A DNA stretch of 64,000 nt from Eubacterium sp. 1001713B170207_170306_E7 (GTDB lineage: Bacteria > Bacillota > Clostridia > Eubacteriales > Eubacteriaceae). The stretch lies in the NCBI RefSeq assembly GCF_015547515.1, contig NZ_JADMVE010000001.1, positions 1 through 64,000 on the forward strand, read 5' to 3'. Of this stretch, positions 33,136 through 41,159 are shown piece by piece. Under the pieces are notes generated by a model that saw only the letters and a list, made by a program, of their open reading frames with translations, was not told the DNA's origin and searched no databases. Numbering within the stretch: position 1 is the stretch's first letter; the number at the start of each line of letters is the position of its first letter. The translations under genes were made by a program, and so were the position numbers.

Positions 33136-34104
33136 CTACAGTGCCTCCCTGTCCAGTTTGAGATCCCTTAAAAGCTGCTTAAACAACGCCGGATAAGGTG
33201 CTGTGAAGTCATAATCAAGGGTTTTTATGGCATAGTGGCGGCTGTGGAGCAGATGGTGTTTCAGCTTGTATTTTTGAATGAACTGACGGTTCACAGCGGC
33301 GTCGCCATACTTGTGGTCGCCAATGACTGGAAAGCCGAAGTTGGCGAGCTGAGAACGGATCTGATGAGAGCGGCCGGTGTGCAGGGTGACCTCCAGAAGC
33401 GTGAATTTACCGTTGTCCGCGAGGGGACGGTAGTCCATCCGGACCTCTTTGGCGCCCTTTTCCGCCTGGTTGACAATGGTGGATTTGTTTTCACCGGTAT
33501 CCTTTGCCAAAAAGCCGGTAAGGGTGCCGGGAGTGTCCAGCACGCCGGATACAATGGTATGGTATTCCTTTAAGGCCTGGCGCTCCCGGATGGCGGCGTT
33601 AACAGCCTGCAGGGTCGGGTAATCCTTTGGCATAAGGATAATGCCGCTGGTATTGCGGTCAAGCCGGTTGGAAATGACGACTTCAAAAGCTTCTGTGTTG
33701 TCAGCTGCGTTTTTTTTCTGGTAGGTCCGGGCCGCGTCGATCAGTGAAATATCGCCGGAGGCATCGGCCTGGCTTAAAAGGCCCGCGGGCTTGTTGATGA
33801 CTAACAGATGGTCGTCTTCATAGACTGGCGGCTCAAATATTTTTTTGATTTCCGGTGTCAGATCAAAATGACGCTGGGATTTTTTTTCCTGAAAGCCTTC
33901 AATGGTTTCGTCGGAAAAATAAACCTGAACCGTATCGCCGCTGTGGACTGTATCCTTAGGCTCGGCTCGGCCGCCGTTGAGCTTGATTCTTTTTTTGCGC
34001 AGCATCTTTTGCAGAAAGTTTCTGTCCGCCTGGGGCATCAGCTTGGACAGGTACCGGTCAAGACGCTGGTTTCCTGAGTTTTCATCAATGGTATATTGTT
34101 TCAT
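33136..34104 (-). CDS. RluA-family pseudouridine synthase with S4 domain
   Basis: The protein has 322 residues. An N-terminal S4 RNA-binding domain (RLDRYLSKLMPQADRNFLQK) precedes the catalytic domain, whose motif RLDRNTSGIILMPK near residue 148 carries the active-site Asp. GRSHQIRSQL near residue 243 is the second family motif. It converts uridine to pseudouridine in ribosomal RNA, as RluC/RluD do. The target position is not deducible. It heads the three-gene transcript with recU and luxS. A second member occurs at 62714. Confidence 0.9.
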   Translation of the reverse strand: MKQYTIDENSGNQRLDRYLSKLMPQADRNFLQKMLRKKRIKLNGGRAEPKDTVHSGDTVQVYFSDETIEGFQEKKSQRHFDLTPEIKKIFEPPVYEDDHLLVINKPAGLLSQADASGDISLIDAARTYQKKNAADNTEAFEVVISNRLDRNTSGIILMPKDYPTLQAVNAAIRERQALKEYHTIVSGVLDTPGTLTGFLAKDTGENKSTIVNQAEKGAKEVRMDYRPLADNGKFTLLEVTLHTGRSHQIRSQLANFGFPVIGDHKYGDAAVNRQFIQKYKLKHHLLHSRHYAIKTLDYDFTAPYPALFKQLLRDLKLDREAL

Positions 34105-34147
34105 AAAACTTCCTTGCTTTTTATGGATTGTAGAATGATTATACCAT

Positions 34148-34179
34148 AAAAAAATCCGGAATGCCGGGCATTCCGGATT
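34148..34179 (-). terminator. Terminator of fba
   Basis: AATCCGGAATGCC and its complement form a 13-base stem with almost no loop. On the minus strand seven T follow. Confidence 0.85.
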
Positions 34180-34195
34180 GGATATTTATTTTTGT

Positions 34196-35125
34196 TTAAA
34201 GCTTGCCTGCGCAGCCCAAAACGTCCTTGAGCTTGTGGGCAACCATGGCTTTAATGGCGGTACGGCCTGGTCCAAGGTACTCTCTCGGGTCAAAGACCTG
34301 CGGCTGTTCCACAAAAACCTTACGGATAGAGGCGGTCATGGCCAGTCTTAAATCGGTGTCAATATTGATCTTGCACACGCCCCATTTGGCGGCTTCACGC
34401 AGCATATCCTCCGGCACGCCCTGTGCGCCGGGAATGGCGCCGCCATACTGGTTGCACAGGTCGACAAATTCTTTGGGAACACTGGAAGAGCCATGGAGCA
34501 CCAGCGGGTAGCCGGGCAGAAGTCCGGATATTTTTTCCAGTCTTGGGAAATCCAGTTTCGGAGTGCCTTTAAATTTAAAAGCGCCGTGGCTGGTACCAAT
34601 GGTGATGGCTAAAGAGTCGCAGCCGGTTCTTTCGACAAACTCGACGGCTTCGTCCGGATCGGTGAAGGAGGCTTCATGGTCACCTACGTTCACAGCGTCT
34701 TCAATCCCCGCCAGCTTTCCGAGTTCGGCTTCCACCACGACACCGTGGTCGTGGGCGTAATCGGCAACCTTTTTTGTCAGCGCGATATTTTCTTCAAAGG
34801 GGTATTTTGAGCCGTCAATCATAACCGAGGTAAAGCCGCCGTCAACGCAGGATTTACAGATTTCAAAATCCGCGCCATGGTCCAGATGCAGACAGATATC
34901 AAGGTCCGTGGTCTCAACCGCTGCTTCAACCAGCTTTTTAAGATAAACCGGATTGGCATATTTTCTGGCGCCGGCGGACACCTGTAAAATCAGGGGCGCC
35001 TGTTCTTCCTGTGCGGCTTCAACGATGCCCTGGATAATCTCCATATCGTTTACATTAAAAGCGCCGACAGCGTACCTGCCTTCATATGCTTTCTTAAACA
35101 TTTCAGTAGATGTTACTAATCCCAT
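34196..35125 (-). CDS. fba: Class II fructose-1,6-bisphosphate aldolase
   Basis: The 309-residue protein has the class II aldolase zinc sites HLDHGADFE near residue 81 and LHGSSSVP near residue 207. The catalytic Asp lies in HLDHG, and the phosphate-binding region around INIDTDLR comes near the C-terminus. It reversibly splits fructose-1,6-bisphosphate in glycolysis and gluconeogenesis. The enzyme is cytosolic. A perfect promoter and terminator make it a single-gene transcript, and AGGAGG precedes the ATG. Confidence 0.94.
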   Translation of the reverse strand: MGLVTSTEMFKKAYEGRYAVGAFNVNDMEIIQGIVEAAQEEQAPLILQVSAGARKYANPVYLKKLVEAAVETTDLDICLHLDHGADFEICKSCVDGGFTSVMIDGSKYPFEENIALTKKVADYAHDHGVVVEAELGKLAGIEDAVNVGDHEASFTDPDEAVEFVERTGCDSLAITIGTSHGAFKFKGTPKLDFPRLEKISGLLPGYPLVLHGSSSVPKEFVDLCNQYGGAIPGAQGVPEDMLREAAKWGVCKINIDTDLRLAMTASIRKVFVEQPQVFDPREYLGPGRTAIKAMVAHKLKDVLGCAGKL

Positions 35126-35180
35126 TTCAAACCTCCTGAGTCGTAGCTCGTTTAAATTTGTTTGATTTATTTCACTTACT

Positions 35181-35209
35181 AGTATACTCTTATTGGGTCA
35201 TTTTAACAA
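35181..35209 (-). promoter_or_regulatory. Promoter of fba
   Basis: Minus-strand TTGTTA (35209-35204), 17 bases, TATACT (35186-35181), 56 bases ahead of the start. Confidence 0.65.
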
Positions 35210-35239
35210 TACCAAACTTTTAAATTAATGAAATTTTAA

Positions 35240-35285
35240 TAAAAATCCCGGTAAAATCAGGGAAAAAGACCTGATTTTACCGGGA
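35240..35285 (-). terminator. Terminator of the folate operon
   Basis: CCCGGTAAAATCAGG and its perfect complement (35247-35261 and 35270-35284) flank a short A-rich loop. On the minus strand ATTTTTATT follows, 40 bases after the folBK stop. Confidence 0.85.
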
Positions 35286-35327
35286 ACGTTTTTGTCCGTG
35301 GTGGGATTGAAAAAGCGCATAAGATTC

Positions 35328-36152
35328 TTATGACTCAGTCTTTTTTAATTGCTCCATAAGCTCGGTCATGCTTTTGCCCAGCACAGGGTGGATGTACCAG
35401 GGGGCGATTTCCGCCATGGGCTCCAGTACAAAAAGCCGGTCCTGTATTCTGGGATGGGGAAGTGTGACGTGCGGGTGGTCGTATACCAGCCTGTCATAAA
35501 ACAGAAGATCCAGATCAAGGGTACGCGGCCCCCAGTGAATGATGCGTTCACGCTTCAGCTGCTTTTCGGTTTCCAGCAGCAGGGTCATCAGATCCGCGGG
35601 GGACAGTGTGGTTTCTATCTCCATCGCGCCGTTTAAAAAGGCGTCCTGATCGGCATAACCCCAGGGCTCGGTTTCGATAATGCTGGATTTCTGAATGAGG
35701 CGGATATCCTTCCGGTCTGTTAACAGGTTGATGGCGGTTTGGATGTTTTTTTCACGGTCACCGAGATTTGACCCAAAGGCCACGAAAGCGCGGTGCCAGC
35801 TTCGGTTGATTTCGATGGCGGCATAATCGAGGGATTTGTGGATCGGCGCCCAGGGTTTTTTTACTAAAACGGTCACGCCCTTTACCTGGTCATAATGGCT
35901 CAAAATATAGTCCGCCAGCTTTTCTCCGGCGGTTTCGATCAGGTCATGGTTTTCCCGTTGAAACTCTGCTTCGATTTCAGCACAGAGCTCACCATAATTC
36001 ACAGATTTGGTCAGATCGCCGGTAACTGCGGCGGCGTGCATATCCAGCTCAAGGGTTGCAGAGATGACAAACTTCTGTCCCAGCCTTTTTTCTTCTTCAA
36101 ATACGCCGTGGTTGGCAAAGACCTCGAGGTCTTTAATGTAAAGTTTATCCAT
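35328..36152 (-). CDS. folK: Fused dihydroneopterin aldolase / HPPK (FolB-FolK)
   Basis: The protein has 274 residues and two domains. Residues 1-115 match dihydroneopterin aldolase (ANHGVFEEEKRLGQKF, then the active-site Lys in VLVKKPWAP). Residues 120-274 match hydroxymethyldihydropterin pyrophosphokinase (FVAFGSNLGDREKNI, then RTLDLDLLFYD and LPHPRIQDR). The fusion catalyses two successive steps of folate synthesis. It is the last gene of the folE operon, two bases after folP. Confidence 0.93.
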   Translation of the reverse strand: MDKLYIKDLEVFANHGVFEEEKRLGQKFVISATLELDMHAAAVTGDLTKSVNYGELCAEIEAEFQRENHDLIETAGEKLADYILSHYDQVKGVTVLVKKPWAPIHKSLDYAAIEINRSWHRAFVAFGSNLGDREKNIQTAINLLTDRKDIRLIQKSSIIETEPWGYADQDAFLNGAMEIETTLSPADLMTLLLETEKQLKRERIIHWGPRTLDLDLLFYDRLVYDHPHVTLPHPRIQDRLFVLEPMAEIAPWYIHPVLGKSMTELMEQLKKTES

Positions 36153-36154
36153 GG

Positions 36155-36961
36155 TCAGCCTCTCATGATGGCGGCGGTCATCAGCGCGGCGCGTTTGTTT
36201 TCGAGGACATCGTGCACCCGGATGATGGAACAGCCCTTCATCACCCCGACGACAGTGGTGGCCATGGTTCCCTCCAGGCGTTCATCTACCGGCAGGTCCA
36301 GTGTATTGCCGATAAAGCTTTTCCGGGAGGTGCCAAGCAGTACCGGGCAGCCGAGTTTTTGAAGTTCCTCCAGATGGTGCATGACGGTCAGGTTGTTCGC
36401 CCCTGTTTTGGCAAAGCCAATACCAGGGTCCAGGATAATGGCATCCTTTGAAACGCCAGCCGCCAGAGCGATGTCGATGGACGCCTGAAGATCGGTGAGC
36501 ATATCGGCCATCAGATCAGTATAGTCCATATTGGTGCGGTTGTGCATAAGACAGCAGGGAACCTGGTGTTTTGCCGTAACCTCGGCCAGGCGCGGCTCCC
36601 GTTTAAAGCCCCACACATCATTGATGAGGCTGGCCCCGGCTTCGATGGCGGCTTCACCAACGTTTGCCTTGTAGGTGTCGATGGAAATGGGGACGTCAAA
36701 GCGTTTTCGGATGGCTTCGATCATGGGAATAACGCGTTTCAGCTCATCTTCTTCGCCGAGAGGTGTGTGGGATGGTCTTGTGGACTCTCCGCCGATGTCG
36801 ATGATGTCAGCGCCGGCTTTCAGCATTTCCTCGGTGTGGCGCAGGGCCTGGTCCCGGGAATCAAAACGTCCGCCGTCCGAAAAAGAATCCGGCGTGACAT
36901 TCAAAATCCCCATCATATAGACCTGGTTTTTTAAATCAAAATCTTTATTGCCAATTTTCAT
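36155..36961 (-). CDS. folP: Dihydropteroate synthase
   Basis: The 268-residue protein has the signatures MGILNVTPDSFSDGG near residue 17 and IIDIGGESTRP near residue 55, followed by SINDVWG and the C-terminal RVHDV. It joins p-aminobenzoate to the pterin pyrophosphate made by the FolK domain of the next gene. AAGGAG lies before the ATG. It is the target of sulfonamides. Confidence 0.95.
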   Translation of the reverse strand: MKIGNKDFDLKNQVYMMGILNVTPDSFSDGGRFDSRDQALRHTEEMLKAGADIIDIGGESTRPSHTPLGEEDELKRVIPMIEAIRKRFDVPISIDTYKANVGEAAIEAGASLINDVWGFKREPRLAEVTAKHQVPCCLMHNRTNMDYTDLMADMLTDLQASIDIALAAGVSKDAIILDPGIGFAKTGANNLTVMHHLEELQKLGCPVLLGTSRKSFIGNTLDLPVDERLEGTMATTVVGVMKGCSIIRVHDVLENKRAALMTAAIMRG

Positions 36962-36976
36962 TTTGTCTCCTTGGGG

Positions 36977-37462
36977 TTAATAGGTGATTTCTAAATTTTT
37001 CTTTTCATCGCTCCAGTTGCATTCATCCCGGGCGCCGCAGCCGTAGCAGGCCCGGGATTTTTTATCGGCACGGTAAAAAACAGCGTTAAAGCCCTGGGTG
37101 CCAGAAGTGCGGTGAGACAGGATCGCGTCCAGGATAACCGACTGATCTTCCGGTGAAAAATCCAGCTGCCTGAGAAAACCGGCGGCCAGATCGTGGGAAG
37201 CCCTCTCATGGGGCGTTCCGTCCTCGTACTGGACAAAACGTCCAATGTCGTGCAGCAGGGCGGTGGTGTAAATAAGATCCCGGTCCAGCTTAAGCCCCTC
37301 ATCATGGGCAATGATGGCGGCAATTCTGGCAACGTCCAGAAAATGGGCCAGGTTGTGGCGGCAGAGCCGGCGGTTCTTTTCATGGGCTTCAATACGGCGC
37401 AGATAATCCTGGTATTGCGGAAGATTCAGCAGACGGTTGGTCTGGGTAAGTTCAGAGCTCAT
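36977..37462 (-). CDS. HD-domain phosphohydrolase in the folate operon
   Basis: The 161-residue protein carries the HD signature: His in [13 protein letters not shown] near residue 36, the HD pair in ALLHDIGRF near residue 70, and a distal Asp. The C-terminus has a cysteine group, [10 protein letters not shown], near residue 138, which could bind metal. The start overlaps the folE stop by four bases, so it is translationally coupled to folE and precedes folP. No Nudix FolQ gene is present, so it is a good candidate for removing phosphates from dihydroneopterin triphosphate. That role is inference. Confidence 0.8.
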   Translation of the reverse strand: MSSELTQTNRLLNLPQYQDYLRRIEAHEKNRRLCRHNLAHFLDVARIAAIIAHDEGLKLDRDLIYTTALLHDIGRFVQYEDGTPHERASHDLAAGFLRQLDFSPEDQSVILDAILSHRTSGTQGFNAVFYRADKKSRACYGCGARDECNWSDEKKNLEITY

Positions 37463-38019
37463 GCCCGTATGCCCAAAAGATTATAGACATCATTTTTCAG
37501 GCTGGCGTCTGTTTTTAAGATACCGTCACTCATGGCGGTTACGGTTTTAGTGCCGGGGCGCTTAACCCCGCGCATGTTCATGCACAGGTGCTCAGCCTCG
37601 ATGATGACCATTACGCCCTGGGCATCCAGGTATTCCATGATGGCATTGCCGATTTCCGAGGTCAGTTTTTCCTGGAGCTGGGGCTTTTTAGCGTAAACAT
37701 CTACAGTCCGTACCAGCTTTGAGAGACCGGCAACCTTACCGTTTGGCACGTAAGCGATGTGGGCCTTGCCATAAAAAGGCAGGAAATGATGTTCGCACAT
37801 GGAATAAAAAGGGATGTCCCGTTCAATGACAAGATCATTGGACTCGATGGTAAAAGATTTTGACAGGTGTTCTTCGGCGGTTTGTCCAATACCCGCAAAG
37901 ATTTCTTCATACATTCTTGCAATGCGGTCCGGTGTTTCCGCAAGGCCCTCACGCTGGGGATCTTCGCCGATAGCTTCGATCAGCATGGTAACAGCTTCCA
38001 TAATTTTTTCTTTGTTCAT
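37459..38019 (-). CDS. folE: GTP cyclohydrolase I
   Basis: GGAGGAACAC before the ATG at 38019 gives 186 residues, the normal length. Zinc ligands are in [10 protein letters not shown] near residue 74 and HLCMNMRGV near residue 145, and RMYEEIFAG marks the N-terminal helix. The enzyme turns GTP into dihydroneopterin triphosphate, the first step of folate synthesis. It heads the folE-HD-folP-folBK operon, which is controlled by the THF riboswitch and terminator upstream. Confidence 0.95.
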   Translation of the reverse strand: MNKEKIMEAVTMLIEAIGEDPQREGLAETPDRIARMYEEIFAGIGQTAEEHLSKSFTIESNDLVIERDIPFYSMCEHHFLPFYGKAHIAYVPNGKVAGLSKLVRTVDVYAKKPQLQEKLTSEIGNAIMEYLDAQGVMVIIEAEHLCMNMRGVKRPGTKTVTAMSDGILKTDASLKNDVYNLLGIRA

Positions 38020-38066
38020 TTGTGTTCCTCCAATATTGAACGCTTGTAAGATTATTAAAAATAAAC

Positions 38067-38100
38067 ACAAAAAGCACTGCCCGGTAAAAAGAGCAGTGCT
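38067..38100 (-). terminator. THF-riboswitch-controlled terminator ahead of folE
   Basis: AAGCACTGC and GCAGTGCTT pair across an 11-base loop and are followed on the minus strand by TTTTTG. The 5' arm overlaps GGAAGC, which can alternatively pair with GCTTCC in the aptamer junction. Confidence 0.8.
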
Positions 38101-38128
38101 TCCGCAACCTACAATCCCCATCGTAGGG

Positions 38129-38222
38129 CACAGTGGAAGCGATAAGACACCGCAATGACCTATTTTCGTTTAAAGGCAACTTCCCATCCTTTAACACTTC
38201 ACGCGTCTTATCTACTCTGTTT
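38129..38222 (-). ncRNA. Tetrahydrofolate riboswitch (folE)
   Basis: Read on the minus strand this contains AGAGTAGAT, GCGTGAAGTG, GGATGGGAAGTTGCC, ACGAA and ATTGCGGT, the conserved core of the THF riboswitch. ATAAGAC/GTCTTAT forms P1 and ACAG/CTGT an outer closure. A 51-base core (38149-38199) is identical to that of the folT riboswitch at 39220-39270. It acts on folE through the terminator at 38067-38100. Confidence 0.92.
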
Positions 38223-38238
38223 ATCATTAATTGTGTCT

Positions 38239-38267
38239 ATCTTATCACTATTGTACGGAGTTTTCAA
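38239..38267 (-). promoter_or_regulatory. Promoter of the folE operon
   Basis: Minus-strand TTGAAA (38267-38262), 17 bases, TAAGAT (38244-38239). Confidence 0.6.
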
Positions 38268-38285
38268 TGATAAGATTTGGAAATA

Positions 38286-38313
38286 CAAAAAGAGCTGTTT
38301 TTACACAGCTCCT
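38286..38313 (-). terminator. Terminator of folT
   Basis: GAGCTGT and ACAGCTC pair and are followed on the minus strand by TTTTTG, directly after the folT stop. Confidence 0.8.
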
Positions 38314-38318
38314 GAAAC

Positions 38319-39074
38319 CTATTTTTTTACAAATTTTGGCAATACCTTCAGTAAACCCACCAGGGCGATTGTGTAAAGTGGTATTAGGAAGATATTGGTG
38401 ATGACCCGCGCGGGTAAAAGCACGGTCACGGCCTGGCCGTACAAAATGGTTAAGAACCAGGTGTTTAAAATAATGGAAGTTATCAGTTGGGTCACACTGA
38501 CGATGAACAGAATATAGTCGCTTCGGTATTCGCCTAACACCTCGGAACGCCTGACCGTAATGATAGGGAAGATCACAAAGCCGACCATCAGGGCAATAAA
38601 TAACACTAAAACAAATGGATTCAGCGGTTCACCGGCATAGTAGATTGTGCCATTTTCAAAGCTGAACAATCCGGTTAATACTAAAACACCAACAGACAAC
38701 ACGATAAAACCAAGGTTAAACCATTCCAGATGCTTGATTTCCTTTTTTCTCAGCAGCATCCACAGCAAGCCGGGAATCAGGCCTGTGAGGCCGCTGGCAA
38801 CCGTGAAACCAAGAAAGAATGGACCGCCGGGCTTAATGAAGAAGCACAGCAGATCGGAAATAAAGCCGACGATAAAACCGGCGAGTGGTCCCAATAAGAT
38901 GCCGGAAAGCATAATCGGGAGAGATGTCAGATTGATTCTGAGAGACGGAAAACCGCCCAGAGGAATATACATCTCGAATAAAATTTTCAGCACAATGCTG
39001 ATGGCAATGAGCAAACCACAGTTGACGACCAGTTTCGTACGGGTGGTGCTACGGGATAAAGCATTACTTTTCAT
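38319..39074 (-). CDS. folT: Folate-specific ECF transporter S component
   Basis: GAAGGAGG before the ATG at 39074 gives 251 residues. Six hydrophobic helices are visible, with SGILLGPLAGFIVGFISDLL in the N-terminal half, typical of folate-type ECF substrate-binding proteins. The protein captures folate in the membrane and works with shared energy-coupling ATPases and EcfT, which are not in this window. Control by a THF riboswitch supports the substrate call. The ribosome site and start codon lie inside a hairpin described separately. Confidence 0.9.
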   Translation of the reverse strand: MKSNALSRSTTRTKLVVNCGLLIAISIVLKILFEMYIPLGGFPSLRINLTSLPIMLSGILLGPLAGFIVGFISDLLCFFIKPGGPFFLGFTVASGLTGLIPGLLWMLLRKKEIKHLEWFNLGFIVLSVGVLVLTGLFSFENGTIYYAGEPLNPFVLVLFIALMVGFVIFPIITVRRSEVLGEYRSDYILFIVSVTQLITSIILNTWFLTILYGQAVTVLLPARVITNIFLIPLYTIALVGLLKVLPKFVKK

Positions 39075-39107
39075 GAGAACCTCCTTCAATTTCAGAAAGT
39101 AATGCTT
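39059..39107 (-). promoter_or_regulatory. Hairpin sequestering the folT ribosome site and start codon
   Basis: AAGCATTACTTT (39107-39096 on the minus strand) pairs perfectly over 12 bases with AAAGTAATGCTT (39070-39059). GAAGGAGG and the ATG at 39074 lie in the loop. The 5' arm overlaps GCGGAAGC, which can pair instead with GCTTCCGC at the aptamer's 3' end, so folate binding would free the arm and close the hairpin. Confidence 0.75.
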
Positions 39108-39202
39108 CCGCACGCCTACAACTATTGTATCCCGAAGGATAAGACTTGCCTGCATCTGTTGGACAGCCAGGCTCCCTGCGGACAGGGTTGTTGATTTGTA
39201 CA

Positions 39203-39291
39203 AGCGGAAGCGACAAGGTACCGCAATGACCTATTTTCGTTTAAAGGCAACTTCCCATCCTTTAACACTTTACGCACCTTGTCTACTCTTT
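39203..39291 (-). ncRNA. Tetrahydrofolate riboswitch (folT)
   Basis: This shares an identical 51-base core with the folE element, including GGATGGGAAGTTGCC and ATTGCGGT, with different P1 sequences (ACAAGG/CCTTGT) that keep the pairing. It lies about 130 bases before folT. Covariation of P1 between the two copies supports a functional RNA. Confidence 0.92.
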
Positions 39292-39306
39292 GTATTGGTT
39301 AGCCTC

Positions 39307-39335
39307 ATCATAGCATAGGTTTATATATTCTGCAA
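39307..39335 (-). promoter_or_regulatory. Promoter of folT
   Basis: Minus-strand TTGCAG (39335-39330), 17 bases, TATGAT (39312-39307). Confidence 0.6.
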
Positions 39336-39455
39336 TGCTTTTTAAGGGTATTATTTAAACATTTACGACAGGCAGAAAACAGGCATTCAGGCGGTTTTGA
39401 GCAGATAGAGAAAATATGGTTTGGACGCCGGAAAACTGGCAGCAGAAATAATTAA

Positions 39456-39488
39456 ATAAAAAACGGATTTACCAATCTGGTAAATCCG
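39456..39488 (-). terminator. Terminator of the tRNA-Thr gene
   Basis: CGGATTTACCA and TGGTAAATCCG pair around a 3-base loop. On the minus strand a T-run follows, just downstream of the tRNA. Confidence 0.85.
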
Positions 39489-39501
39489 CTCTGTTTTTTT
39501 G

Positions 39502-39577
39502 TGGAGCTGAAGAGGGGAATCGAACCCCTGACCTATTGATTACGAATCAATTGCGCTACCATCTGTGCCACTTCAGC
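39502..39577 (-). tRNA. tRNA-Thr (anticodon CGT)
   Basis: On the minus strand GCTGAAG/CTTCAGC forms the acceptor stem, ATTGA/TCAAT the anticodon stem with loop TTCGTAA, and AGGGG-TTCGAAT-CCCCT the T arm. The CCA end is encoded. The anticodon CGT reads ACG (threonine). Confidence 0.95.
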
Positions 39578-39736
39578 TTAAGATTTCAGCTCTCATATAA
39601 TAACACAACAGCGCTGTTTTGGCAATCCTTTATTTTCAATCTTTGCACTGCCTTTTTTAAAAAATGTGAATCCGCTGGCAGCGCTTGGGTATATGCTTAT
39701 GATATAAAGTGAAAAAATGGAAAAGGAGTTTAAAAA

Positions 39737-39988
39737 ATGAATTACTTACAGTTACTTGAACGTTCAGAAAAGGAAAGAAACGAGGCACTGCTGTCCTTGG
39801 ATTTGAACCGTATTAAGGTTTATTGTATAAAATTTGGTCTTTTAATTCCGGAAAACGACCGTGTTTTTTTAGAAAATGTCCATAAGGCGATTTTGCAGGT
39901 AAGGGATGCCAGCATGGAACAGAGAGAAAAATCCAGAAAATGGCTGAAAGAAAACGGCGCTTCACTTGAATGTAGTTTTATGCCTTGA
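39737..39988 (+). CDS. Small uncharacterised protein
   Basis: The frame encodes 83 residues after a good AAAAGGAG site. It is mostly helical and charged (LLERSEKERNEALLSLDLNR, then MEQREKSRKWLKENG), with no signal peptide or membrane segment. I do not recognise it. A promoter-like TATGAT lies about 40 bases upstream. It stands alone between the tRNA and a gene-free stretch. Confidence 0.6.
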   Translation: MNYLQLLERSEKERNEALLSLDLNRIKVYCIKFGLLIPENDRVFLENVHKAILQVRDASMEQREKSRKWLKENGASLECSFMP

Positions 39989-40304
39989 ACAAAAGCTAGA
40001 TCAAGTGAAGGTCGGTCAGAAGGCTCCGGCTTTGAACAGAGCGTTCCATTGAACTAGAATCGAAACATAGTATAGCGAAATGAGTGGGGCAAGTCAAGGG
40101 ATTGTTCCAAAAAATTTTTCATATAAAATCTGAAAAGGCATAAAAGGTTTGGAGTCAATGATTTTATTTCCTGATGTTTTATCCGGGGTGGTTTTGGATA
40201 AATATTTTCAGAGAGATTCCGGTCTTTTTATTGATAAAGAGTGACTAAAGTGGTAAAATAAATCTATAAATGTATAGAATGATATAGAATGAGGTGGATA
40301 AAGG
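39989..40304. other. Gene-free stretch with an imperfect dyad
   Basis: No open frame with a ribosome site is present. CTAGATCAA at about 40007 is nearly complementary to TTGAACTAG at about 40053, making a long-loop dyad of unknown meaning. AT-rich sequence at 40240-40290 probably holds the promoter of the next gene. Confidence 0.35.
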
Positions 40305-40571
40305 ATGGATGTTTACGCAGCAGAGAAAATTGCGACAAGAAAGTTTATAGAGCATATAGGTCAGGACTTCCTTCGTCAGAACACGAAGAATATGACCTCC
40401 AGTTCTGAGACGATAGGAAATACTTTTAAAATTACCTGGACAATGGACGATGTGAATGCCGATGAGATTCTGACAGCGGGTGACGAAAAGAATGAAACGC
40501 AGTTTGTCAGTATAACCGTGGACATGGAAAGCGGTGAAGTTCAGGTAGTAGAGGATACAACAGCCGAATAA
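40305..40571 (+). CDS. Small acidic uncharacterised protein
   Basis: The frame encodes 88 residues, strongly acidic in the C-terminal half (TMDDVNADEILTAGDEKNE). It starts after GAGGTGGATAAAGG and ends before a perfect terminator. No membrane segment or known motif is visible. The regular alternation late in the protein (FVSITVDMESGEVQVV) suggests a small beta-sheet domain. Function unknown. Confidence 0.6.
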   Translation: MDVYAAEKIATRKFIEHIGQDFLRQNTKNMTSSSETIGNTFKITWTMDDVNADEILTAGDEKNETQFVSITVDMESGEVQVVEDTTAE

Positions 40572-40573
40572 AG

Positions 40574-40600
40574 AAAGCCCCGGTTCGCCGGGCTTTTTTT
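40574..40600 (+). terminator. Terminator of the small acidic protein gene
   Basis: AAAGCCC-CGG and CCG-GGCTTT with a TTCG loop, followed by seven T. Confidence 0.85.
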
Positions 40601-40625
40601 AGGTGAGAACAGACAGGAGAAAGCG

Positions 40626-41033
40626 ATGCTGAAAAATGACTATTTAATGGAGATGATCGGGGCGATGTGCCGGGCGGTCAGTGAGATAATTTTTAAACGG
40701 TCAAAAAAAGAATATGCGGAATGTCATACCCTGGCCAATGACCAGTATCAAAGCCTTCTGGGCATGTCGCTTGATATGATTCTCAGCCTGCCGTCGGAAA
40801 CCGTCTTTGATCTGTTGGGAAATTTTGGAGAGATCGAGCCTAAAAAGGTATTGACGCTTGTCGATCTTTTAAAAGAGGACGGTGAGGTTTTTAAGGAGGA
40901 AGGCGATGAAGCCACCGCAGATGCCATCCGTGAAAAATGCGAAGACCTCTTGAATCTGTTAGACCGTTACGATTTGGATGAAGACGCCCTTGCTGAGCTG
41001 GACAAGCGCATGGCCGCATTTGGAATTGACTGA
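40626..41033 (+). CDS. DUF6483-like helical protein
   Basis: The 135-residue protein opens with NDYLMEMIGAMCRAVSEII and continues as predicted helices with an acidic C-terminus, resembling the clostridial DUF6483 proteins of unknown function. AGGAGAAAGCG precedes the ATG. It is separated from the previous gene by a terminator and from the next by about 125 bases. I infer no function. Confidence 0.65.
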   Translation: MLKNDYLMEMIGAMCRAVSEIIFKRSKKEYAECHTLANDQYQSLLGMSLDMILSLPSETVFDLLGNFGEIEPKKVLTLVDLLKEDGEVFKEEGDEATADAIREKCEDLLNLLDRYDLDEDALAELDKRMAAFGID

Positions 41034-41159
41034 CAAGAGCAGCTCCAGTAAAGAAAGTGCTTGTTATTTTAAAGATTTTGGGGTAATATTATTTTAAAGT
41101 ATTTCAATGGCGAAAGCTTGAGGAAATACTTTTTTTATATTTTGTTGGAGGAAAACAGA

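Noticed and set aside
38020-38121. Upstream extension of folE
   Set aside because: The frame runs through the riboswitch terminator and adds residues foreign to GTP cyclohydrolase. GGAGG marks the ATG at 38019.
39075-39203. Upstream extension of folT
   Set aside because: It lies in the leader between aptamer and start codon. The ribosome site before 39074 is decisive.
38149-39270. The 51-base direct repeat as a mobile-element footprint
   Set aside because: Both copies are the conserved core of THF riboswitches in the same orientation, each before a folate gene, which explains the identity.
40007-40062. Possible tRNA or small RNA in the gap after the 83-residue protein
   Set aside because: The dyad is imperfect with a long loop; there is no cloverleaf, CCA end or T-run.
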